From Corallococcus sicarius (GTDB lineage Bacteria > Myxococcota > Myxococcia > Myxococcales > Myxococcaceae): 42,265 bases of DNA. Made by a program: the position numbers and the translations under genes. Shown one piece after another: positions 36,623 through 42,265 of the stretch (positions are counted from its first letter, which is position 1; every line of letters starts with the position of its first letter). Location of the stretch: assembly GCF_003611735.1 (NCBI RefSeq), contig NZ_RAWG01000052.1, positions 1 to 42,265 on the forward strand, in the 5' to 3' direction. The notes below the pieces were generated by a model. The model was not told where the DNA came from and made no database searches. It saw only the letters and a list, made by a program, of their open reading frames with translations.

Positions 36623-37479
36623 TCCTCCGCGGCGTTCACCTGGGGCGCTACGTTGGGATTGGCGCTCCGGGACCGGCTGGTCACACTCATGGTCACCAAC
36701 CGGAAGAACTCGCGGATCTGCCGTGCCTCATCCGCCTTGAAGACCCGTGCCTCGGGATCGTTCAGGAAGGCGGAGAGCACTTCCATGTCCGCGTCCGCAC
36801 CAATTCCAAGGGCCATGCGGAACGCCTTGCCGCCTCTTTCGCTGTCCAGCAGCACCTTGAGGGGGCCCTTCCACTCATCTGTCGGTTGCCCGTCGGAGAG
36901 GAGCACCAGGGTGGGTCGATACGCGCGGCCAGGGATGGCGCTCCGGTCCTCCAGCAGGTCCTTTGCCGTTTGGAACGCAGCCCCCATGGGCGTGCCTCCC
37001 GCAGCAGGGTGATCGGTCCAACCCGCGCTCGCTGCACTCGTCAGAGGGACATGCCTCCGCACTGTCCCCCCCCCGAATGTGAGCACGGCAACCTGGATTT
37101 CAGCACGGAGATCGTCCTCGCTTTTGAAGGATTCCAGCATTTCCTTCATGGCCTGATTGAGTGACTGGATCTTGCCATCTGTATTCATGCTGCCGCTCAC
37201 GTCGGCCAGTACGATCACCGGGAGGGGTCTCGCTCCCGGAATGGTCAACTCCTTGAGTTTGCTCATGGTCGACTCCGGACTTCGGGCTGTGGGGGGCTGC
37301 ATGGGCTGAGCGGAAGTAGCAGCGGGAGGAGGAGGTGCGCGTGGCTTCGGGGGAGGCAAAGGCTGACGGGGGGCCGCGGCCCGTGCCGAGGATGAAGGAG
37401 CATCCGGGCGGGCCCGAGGACGGAAGTTGTCAGCGACGTACCGGCTGATGATGTCTTCATGGTATTTGGCGAGCCCCAT
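36610..37479 (-). CDS. TerY-like von Willebrand A domain protein with Pro-rich N-terminal extension
   Basis: A 289-residue protein. The vWA domain (about 85-270) keeps the metal-ion-dependent adhesion site DVSGSM (Asp93, Ser95, Ser97), AAGGTPMG and LLSDGQPTDEW. It is preceded by a short helical head (YHEDIISRYVADNF) and an Ala/Pro-rich linker (residues 27-70). TerY-type vWA proteins scaffold kinase/phosphatase partners. ATG 37479 has AAGGAG 10 nt upstream. A second good start at 37266 (MSKLKELTIPG, residue 72, GGAG 7 nt upstream) would give just the vWA core, the usual TerY length, so two forms are possible. It overlaps the DUF4258-like gene by 23 nt and the phosphatase gene by 13 nt. Confidence 0.9.
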   Translation of the reverse strand: MGLAKYHEDIISRYVADNFRPRARPDAPSSSARAAAPRQPLPPPKPRAPPPPAATSAQPMQPPTARSPESTMSKLKELTIPGARPLPVIVLADVSGSMNTDGKIQSLNQAMKEMLESFKSEDDLRAEIQVAVLTFGGGTVRRHVPLTSAASAGWTDHPAAGGTPMGAAFQTAKDLLEDRSAIPGRAYRPTLVLLSDGQPTDEWKGPLKVLLDSERGGKAFRMALGIGADADMEVLSAFLNDPEARVFKADEARQIREFFRLVTMSVTSRSRSANPNVAPQVNAAEEWDL

Positions 37480-37792
37480 TGCTGTACGGCTCCTTGTGTC
37501 TGGACCGCCTGTGCTTTGCGGGTTCGCGCACTGCCGAAGGTTTGCGATTGCGGTACACCGTCAGCACTCGGCCTGCGAGCGTGCAGATTACCTGGACTCC
37601 CTCAAAGCGTGAGAGGTCCAGTCCATGGTCCGCCCAAAGGCGGACTTCGCGCCAGCCCATGATGAAGATCTCCGCGCCGCGGGCACGACGGACCCGCCCA
37701 TAGGTCAGCGCTACCTCAATGGCGCTCGCACGAATCTGCCGGGTTCGGCTCCTCTGTCGCGCGTGGTGCGTCATGATCGCGGTCACATCCAT
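37457..37792 (-). CDS. Small DUF4258-like protein, first gene of the operon
   Basis: A 111-residue basic protein. The opening ITHH-type run MTHHARQRSRTRQIRASAIEVALTYGRV followed by short beta-strands (AEIFIMGWREV, VQVICTLAGRVLTVYRN) resembles DUF4258, a small RelE-like fold often found with toxins and defence genes. The tail is Arg/Lys-rich. The start at 37792 is well supported by AGGAG 5 nt upstream and a -24/-12 element ending about 39 nt upstream. No catalytic residues can be assigned. It might be an RNA-binding or toxin-like component or a dispensable leader protein; confidence in family membership is moderate. Confidence 0.7.
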   Translation of the reverse strand: MDVTAIMTHHARQRSRTRQIRASAIEVALTYGRVRRARGAEIFIMGWREVRLWADHGLDLSRFEGVQVICTLAGRVLTVYRNRKPSAVREPAKHRRSRHKEPYSNGARQIP

Positions 37793-37830
37793 GGGGGCTC
37801 CTCTCGCCGGTAAGCTCTGGCGGGTGGTAG

Positions 37831-37846
37831 AGCGAGCCGCGTGCCA
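37831..37846 (-). promoter_or_regulatory. Sigma-54 (-24/-12) promoter for the defence operon
   Basis: Read on the minus strand: TGGCACGCGGCTCGCT. This matches the sigma-54 consensus TGGCACG-N4-TTGCW at all positions but one (TCGCT for TTGCT), with the key GG at -24, GC at -12 and the exact 4-nt spacer. Transcription would start near 37820, giving a leader of about 28 nt before the ATG at 37792. The element sits in the only long gap of the minus-strand run, directly behind the stop of a sigma-54 activator gene. Confidence 0.75.
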
Positions 37847-37867
37847 TGGGTGCGTTCGGATGAGGGG

Positions 37868-37885
37868 TCAATGGTTTCAATGGTT
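37868..37885. repeat. Tandem 9-bp repeat upstream of the sigma-54 promoter
   Basis: Two perfect head-to-tail copies of TCAATGGTT, 22 bp upstream of the -24 element. They are flanked by an outer dyad, TGAGGG at 37861-37866 and CCCTCA at 37902-37907. They could be activator binding sites; their closeness to the promoter is unusual for sigma-54 enhancers, which usually lie further away. Confidence 0.45.
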
Positions 37886-37935
37886 TGGATGGATGCTTCC
37901 ACCCTCACCAACGCCGATGTCCCCGAAGGACGGAA

Positions 37936-39687
37936 TCAGGATTCCGGCGGATCGGAAGGATCCTTCCGGAGCCAATTGCGGAGGGTTCTCTCTCCGACGT
38001 CCGCCACCTGATCGACTGGTAGGTGGTGCGCCTTTGACACCCGTCGAAGCTCCATGGCGAGGTATTTCCGAAGGTCCGCGACCAAGACCTCGGTCTGGAC
38101 AGGACCCTGCTTGATAAGTGGCTCTGGGAGCGAGCGTCCCTGTGCGAACGCTTGAGCAATCATCCGGGACGATTCGTCCGAGTGGGGTGCCGGAGCCTCC
38201 AGGGCCTCCAACGCATAGCTGATGGCTTCGTTGTGAGGGAGCGGCCAACGGTCATCCGCCCGCGCCGCCAGGAAACGCCAGGCGACCCGGAAGAGATCGC
38301 GGATGTTACCTGGGAGATGATGGGCACGGAGAGCGGTCATCAGCCGGCTGCGCTCTTTCTCCGGAAGGCTGGTATAGCGGCGGTGCACTCGGGCACGGCG
38401 TGCCGCCCCGACAATCACCGCGTCCCACATCCAGTCTAGCTCCTCAGGTATCTCGCGGAGTGATGGCAGGCGGAGTTCAAAGGCGCGGACGCGGTCGAAG
38501 AAGTCCGGGGCAATGCGCTGGGTCAGTTCCGAAGCTGGCAAGTTCGTCGCGGTAATCAGACGGAAATCCGTCTTCTCGAACTCGGGCGAGCCGAGGCGCT
38601 GGAACCGGCCCTCTTCAATAGCCTTGATCAGCAGTCGTTGAAGATCATGGGCGATGTCGCCCAGTTCATCCAAGAAGAGCGTGTCGCCATCGGCTGTGTG
38701 TAGTAACCCGTCACGGTTCTGGTCGGCCCCTGTGAATGCACCCTTGCGATAGCCGAAGAGTTCGGTACGCATGGTCTCGCTCGTATATTGACCGCATGCA
38801 ACGGCGGGCCAGGCGTCATCCAGGGAGGCTTTCCGGTAGGGACTGGCTGCTCGGATCCAAGTGGCGAGCGTTGTCTTACCAGTGCCCCGCTCGCCTAGAA
38901 TAAGGACAGGGACCTTTAGTGGTGCCACACGCTGGGCTTCCCGAAAGACATCCGCCAGGGCCTTGGAGCGGAAGCGGGCTGGGTCCCACCGGATGACCTC
39001 GTCTTGTGCCGCGTCCGTGCGTGGTCGCGTCTCCATGTAACGCTTGTAGAACGTATCGATTCCGACGACGACCGGTGTCACGACAGGTTTGCCGTTCTGA
39101 CGATCCTCTTGCTTGAACGACTTCACGACCCGGAATGGGGCTTCAATGAATCCTGTTTCCGCCATCAAGACCCAGACGGTTTGCATGGACGGCGTTCCAG
39201 GAGAGACGTGGACCACCAACTCGCGCCCCGGAAACTTGCGGCGGACTTGAGGGATGCATTCACGAAGGAACTCGAAGATCGCGGAGTGATCAGTCGGGTC
39301 TGAACCGCTCCAAACAATGGGATGCAGGCGCAAAGTAGGGCATCTCTCCGCGAGCACTGCGACGAGTTCCTCATAAATGTTTGTATGAAAAGCGGCTTCG
39401 TCACCTCCTTGGCGGAGGAGCACGGCGTCGGTGATTCGTCCCTGATATTCGGAATCGCTGTTCGTGAGGAGCGCAAGCGTCGGCCCCTCGATGCGCTCTC
39501 CACCGTGGAGCCGAAACGAACGCTCGCGGCTCCTTTCAAAGGGATCGTTGTTGACTGCTATCCATGAGATGAGGACGGGCGCTCCTTGAGCTGCGGCAAC
39601 CGGGGTCGATAGGTTCATTGCCGGAGAGCTTGGCACCCAAATCGCTTTCACGTCAGACGCTTTGGGGAATGAAGGGTGGTGGGTCAC
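37936..39687 (-). CDS. RtcR-like sigma-54 activator with N-terminal CARF-type sensor domain
   Basis: A 583-residue protein. Residues about 36-220 form a Rossmann-like sensor: strand PVLISWIAV, ALLTNSDSE, VVHVSPGTPSMQTVWVLMAETGF (162-168 SPGTPSM) and a final IDTFYKRYM. This is the pattern of CARF domains, which bind cyclic oligonucleotides or RNA ends. Then comes the sigma-54 AAA+ domain: Walker A GERGTGKT (Lys271), GAFTGA (316-321) that contacts sigma-54, and LFLDELGDI. The C-terminus (VDQVADVGERTLRNWL) is a plausible helix-turn-helix. Start GTG 39687 has GAGG about 6 nt upstream; ATG 39618 lacks a ribosome site. It resembles RtcR, but the GTPSM loop is closer to CRISPR-type CARF proteins. 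Its gene ends 143 nt before the operon it probably controls. Confidence 0.88.
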   Translation of the reverse strand: MTHHPSFPKASDVKAIWVPSSPAMNLSTPVAAAQGAPVLISWIAVNNDPFERSRERSFRLHGGERIEGPTLALLTNSDSEYQGRITDAVLLRQGGDEAAFHTNIYEELVAVLAERCPTLRLHPIVWSGSDPTDHSAIFEFLRECIPQVRRKFPGRELVVHVSPGTPSMQTVWVLMAETGFIEAPFRVVKSFKQEDRQNGKPVVTPVVVGIDTFYKRYMETRPRTDAAQDEVIRWDPARFRSKALADVFREAQRVAPLKVPVLILGERGTGKTTLATWIRAASPYRKASLDDAWPAVACGQYTSETMRTELFGYRKGAFTGADQNRDGLLHTADGDTLFLDELGDIAHDLQRLLIKAIEEGRFQRLGSPEFEKTDFRLITATNLPASELTQRIAPDFFDRVRAFELRLPSLREIPEELDWMWDAVIVGAARRARVHRRYTSLPEKERSRLMTALRAHHLPGNIRDLFRVAWRFLAARADDRWPLPHNEAISYALEALEAPAPHSDESSRMIAQAFAQGRSLPEPLIKQGPVQTEVLVADLRKYLAMELRRVSKAHHLPVDQVADVGERTLRNWLRKDPSDPPES

Positions 39688-39773
39688 GCAAGCCTCAGCC
39701 TTCTTTTGCCCTGGCTGAAGTGCTGCTCAGTCGGGGAGAGCACCCTCGGCAATAGGTTGCCTTCCTGATCGCG
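39688..39773. other. Gap between the CARF regulator and the acylase remnant
   Basis: These 86 nt upstream of the regulator should hold its promoter. I see no convincing -35/-10 or -24/-12 element and no repeat. This is the right-hand edge of the apparent defence island. Confidence 0.5.
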
Positions 39774-40754
39774 CTATTCGAGCCGGGAGGTGTTGTCGAC
39801 CACGAGCTCCGTCGTCACCAGGGCCGGGTCCGCGAGGATGTCCGCCTTCTCGAAGAGGATGGGACGCAGCTGCTTTCCGGAGAAGAGCTCCGTCTGGTCC
39901 ACGAAGCGCGGCGAGTCAGGGTCGGCGTTCTGCGAATAGGAGAGGACCGCGTTCGCGCGAGGGCCCTGCGGCGTGAACTCCATGACCATCAGGAAGCTTG
40001 TCCCGAAGTCGACGAGGTAGCCCTCCTGCGAGGTGAGCCCCGTTCCAAGCGACACGAGCGCTCCCTGCTGCTGGGACTGCGGGAGCAGCGTCGCATTCGC
40101 GCCCGAATAGCCGACGACGTTGAGAACGCCCTCGAAGGCGGCGCCTCCGTGCATGGGGATGACCCGGTCCTCCTTGCGCACGAACTGCACGTTTCCCAGC
40201 CGGGCACTCACCGGGTGTAGGCGATCTCGCTCGACCAGTCGGCGCCGGGGCCGCTGAGCATGGGGCCGTGGTGGCTGCGCCAGTACGTGCGCTTCTCCGA
40301 ACCCAGGCTGCCATCATCCTGGCGCACGGCGATGGTGTACTCCTGGCCCGTCATCCTGGGGACCCCGTCCTCCCGCGCTCACCTGCGGCGGCTGCGCGTT
40401 CGCGACGTAGCCGAGCAGCGGGATGAGGGTGTCGAACAGCGACAGGTCCAGGTGGTAGGCCAGCAGGTCAAAGGCGCTGATGGGCTTCACCCAGTTGGCG
40501 CCCTTGCACGGCGCGGGACGCTGATCCGCGGGCGTGTCCTGGAGGTACTGGTTGTAGCCCGCCGCGTAGCCCTTCACGAGCTCCTGCAGCTCCTTCTCCA
40601 CGTAGGCGTCCTGGGGCCCCCGGCCGAAGTACCGCGCACGCTCGCCCCGGACCTTCAGGAACTGATCCGCCAGGATGCAGACCGCGTCCTGCGCCTGCGT
40701 GTAGCCGCTCCCCGCCCCCAGCGCGCGATAGCCGTCGGCCTGGCTGTTCCTCAT
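39774..40754 (-). pseudogene. Penicillin-acylase-family gene, decayed (deletions and frameshifts)
   Basis: Three pieces of one penicillin-acylase-like protein lie in different frames. First, 40754 to about 40370 encodes an N-terminal part (AGSGYTQAQDAVCILADQFLKVRGERARYFG ... KPISAFDLLAYHLDLSLF). Second, 40354-40208 in another frame encodes GQEYTIAVRQDDGSLGSEKRTYWRSHHGPMLSG. Third, 40211-39774 encodes the C-terminal part (GNVQFVRKEDRVIPMHGGAAFEGVLNVVGYS ... SQEGYLVDFGTSFLMVMEF). Family members have about 700-800 residues; only about 320 codons remain. The signal peptide, the N-terminal nucleophile region as a whole and most of the middle are missing. The gene lies downstream of the NRPS on the same strand; an intact relative could have deacylated an NRPS product (inference). 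Confidence 0.85.
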
Positions 40755-40778
40755 CTAGCCAGTTATTCCTGGCTAGAT
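40753..40778. repeat. Perfect 10-bp inverted repeat at the acylase remnant edge
   Basis: ATCTAGCCAG and its exact complement CTGGCTAGAT flank a 6-nt spacer (TTATTC). The element is AT-rich in a GC-rich neighbourhood and sits at the broken 5' end of the acylase remnant, 43 nt past the stop of the right-hand NRPS gene. No T-run follows on the minus strand, so a terminator is less likely than a recombination or transposon scar or a protein-binding site. Confidence 0.7.
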
Positions 40779-40821
40779 AGGACATTGCCCGGCGCGAGCG
40801 CGACGTCTGGGGTTCTCGGGG

Positions 40822-42264
40822 TCAGGGCATCAGTCGAGCCAATCGCTCCGCCAGCGTCCGCACGTTCGGTGCGCGCAGCACGCTGTAGTGATTGCCGGGC
40901 ACCTCCTGCAGGAGGAGTCCGTCCTGGGCGAGCGCACTCCAGCCCCGGTCGTTCTGCTCCGTCGCCAGCCGCTCGCTGGCGCGCAGCACGACGATGCGGC
41001 CGGGGAGGGGCCTGGGCTCGTAGTGCTTCATGGCGCGCAGGTTGTTGGCGAAGACCTCGAAGAGGGCTCGACCCTGCGGCAGCGCGTTGAGCACCGCCGC
41101 GTCGGGCACCCAGGCCTCCTGGCCGGCGAGCTGCCCCTGGTCGCTGGCGAACTGGGCCAGCAGTTGATGCGGGTCGTCCACGTCGATGCTCACCCGCGTG
41201 CCAGTGGCGGTGCTCGGGTCGATGAGGGTCAGCAGCTCCACGGTCTCTCCGCGGGCCTGGAGCTGGCGGGACATCTCGAAGGCCACCAGCGCTCCCATGG
41301 ACCAGCCTCCCAGGCGGTACGGGCCCTGGGGTTGCACGGCGCGGATGGCGTCGAGGTAGGTCGCCGCCATCTCCTCGATGGTGCCCAGGGCGGGCTGCTT
41401 CCCATCCAGGCCCGGCGACTGGAGGGCGTAGAAGGGTTGATCCGGTCCCAGCCCCTGCGCCAGCTCCGCGTAGCTCAGCACGTTGCCGCCCACGGGGTGG
41501 ACGCAGAAGAACGGACGGCGTGTGCCCTCGCGCCGGATGGGCACGAGCGGTGAGAAGGGCGCGGGCACCTGGTGCAGCAGCGCGGCCAACTGCTCCACCG
41601 TGGGGGCCTGGAACAGCGCGGCCAGCGGCAGCTCACGCTTCATGCGCTCACGGATGCTGGCCATGAGCCGCACGGCGAGGAGCGAGTGGCCACCCAGTTC
41701 GAAGAAGTGGCTCTTCACGCCGATGGGCTTGATGCCGAGCACCTCCTCCCAGAGCGTAGCCAGCTCCTGCTCCAGCGGATCGCGCGGCGCCACGTACGTG
41801 TTCGTGGTGCCCAGGCTGCCTGCCTCGGGAGCAGGGAGTGCGTTGCGGTCGAGCTTGCCGTTGGGGGTGAGGGGGAAGGCTGCGAGGGGAACGAAGACGG
41901 CGGGCACCATGTACTCGGGCAGCTTCTGCTGGAGGTGGGCGCGCAGCTCGTTGGGGTTGGGGTTGGAGGCGACGACGTAGGCGACGAGCCGCGCATCACC
42001 GGAGGGAGCGTCGCGACGAGCGAGGACGAGGGCCTGCTGCACGGAGGGGTGCTGGCGCAGGGTGGCTTCGATTTCGCCCAGCTCGATGCGGAAGCCGCGC
42101 ACCTTCACCATGAAGTCGGTGCGGCCCAGGTACTCCAACTGGGCGTCCGCGCGACGGCGCACGAGGTCGCCGGTGCGGTACATGCGGGCGCCAGGGACGG
42201 GACTGAAGGGGTCCGGGATGAAGCGCTCGGCGGTGAGGTCGGCCCGGCCGAGGTAGCCGCGTGC
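40822..42264 (-). CDS. Nonribosomal peptide synthetase, C-terminal part with thioesterase (5' partial)
   Basis: The frame is open to the right edge; only the end of the gene is in the window. It starts within an A domain (ARGYLGRADLTAERFIPDPF, MYRTGDLVRRR, KVRGFRIELGEIEATL, A10 motif LTPNGKLDRNALP). Next is a carrier protein (FFELGGHSLLAVRL, phosphopantetheine Ser) and a type I thioesterase (FFCVHPVGGNVLSY, LGGWSMGALVAFEM with the nucleophile Ser, LIDPSTA, VPGNHYSVLR with the catalytic His). Like the left-hand NRPS it is a termination module, so the two genes end separate assembly lines or are alternative ends. The A-domain pocket is outside the window, so no substrate can be proposed. Confidence 0.97.
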   Translation of the reverse strand, partial: ARGYLGRADLTAERFIPDPFSPVPGARMYRTGDLVRRRADAQLEYLGRTDFMVKVRGFRIELGEIEATLRQHPSVQQALVLARRDAPSGDARLVAYVVASNPNPNELRAHLQQKLPEYMVPAVFVPLAAFPLTPNGKLDRNALPAPEAGSLGTTNTYVAPRDPLEQELATLWEEVLGIKPIGVKSHFFELGGHSLLAVRLMASIRERMKRELPLAALFQAPTVEQLAALLHQVPAPFSPLVPIRREGTRRPFFCVHPVGGNVLSYAELAQGLGPDQPFYALQSPGLDGKQPALGTIEEMAATYLDAIRAVQPQGPYRLGGWSMGALVAFEMSRQLQARGETVELLTLIDPSTATGTRVSIDVDDPHQLLAQFASDQGQLAGQEAWVPDAAVLNALPQGRALFEVFANNLRAMKHYEPRPLPGRIVVLRASERLATEQNDRGWSALAQDGLLLQEVPGNHYSVLRAPNVRTLAERLARLMP

Positions 42265-42265
42265 G

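Noticed and set aside
37936-39687. Classical two-component NtrC-type regulator
   Set aside because: There is no receiver-domain phosphorylation Asp pattern; the N-terminus has the SPGTPSM CARF-type loop.
40468-40785. Minus-strand frame starting at the inverted repeat
   Set aside because: It runs out of frame with the acylase fragment and encodes Gly/Arg-rich sequence; it is a shadow.
1-42265. CRISPR arrays, tRNA, rRNA, integrases or intact insertion sequences
   Set aside because: No spaced repeats, cloverleaf candidates, integrase or transposase motifs were noticed on either strand by eye.

Overview
The window is high-GC and bacterial, most likely from a myxobacterium of the Corallococcus/Myxococcus type. 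The basis for this is strong third-position GC, large nonribosomal peptide synthetase (NRPS) genes, a sigma-54 activator and Ser/Thr kinase/phosphatase genes. No rRNA, tRNA or marker gene is present, so the taxonomy is inference.

Layout. (1) 3-7676 (+): the 3' end of an NRPS gene, ending in A-PCP-C-A-PCP-thioesterase and open at the left edge. (2) 7687-9039 (-): a polysaccharide deacetylase with a C-terminal carbohydrate-binding-like domain, convergent with the NRPS. (3) 9286-25218 (-): a complete eight-gene BREX locus in the order brxE-brxA-brxB-brxC-pglX-pglZ-brxD-brxHI, the composition I recall for BREX type 6. (4) 25215-37792 (-): directly upstream on the same strand and translationally coupled, a second defence-type module. 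It holds a DUF4258-like small protein, a vWA protein, a PP2C phosphatase, a Ser/Thr kinase (together a TerY-P-like triad), an SF1 helicase, an unrecognised winged-helix-like protein, a coiled-coil McrB-type AAA+ protein and a DUF2357/McrC-like zinc-ribbon protein. (5) 37936-39687 (-): an RtcR-like regulator with an N-terminal CARF-type sensor, a sigma-54 AAA+ domain and a C-terminal DNA-binding region. (6) 39774-40754 (-): a decayed penicillin-acylase-family gene, with a perfect 10-bp inverted repeat at its upstream end. (7) 40822-42264 (-): the 3' end of a second NRPS gene (A-PCP-TE), open at the right edge. The two NRPS genes converge on the island.

Main point. The sixteen genes from 37792 down to 9286 are all on the minus strand. 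Nearly every junction is a stop/start overlap or a gap under 15 nt; only the pglZ-brxD gap reaches 71 nt. The DUF2357 gene overlaps brxE by ATGA. The only larger gap is the 143 nt between the CARF regulator and the first operon gene. It contains a -24/-12 element (TGGCACG-N4-TCGCT) on the operon strand, followed 5 nt before the first ATG by an AGGAG Shine-Dalgarno. The simplest reading is one approximately 28.5-kb sigma-54-dependent defence operon. It would be switched on by a ligand-sensing CARF activator and would combine BREX-6, an McrBC-like module, an SF1 helicase and a phosphorylation triad. The individual families are known. The joint, sigma-54/CARF-controlled architecture is what deserves attention.

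Limits. Domain calls are from motifs read by eye. No database search, GC calculation over the whole window or promoter assay was run.
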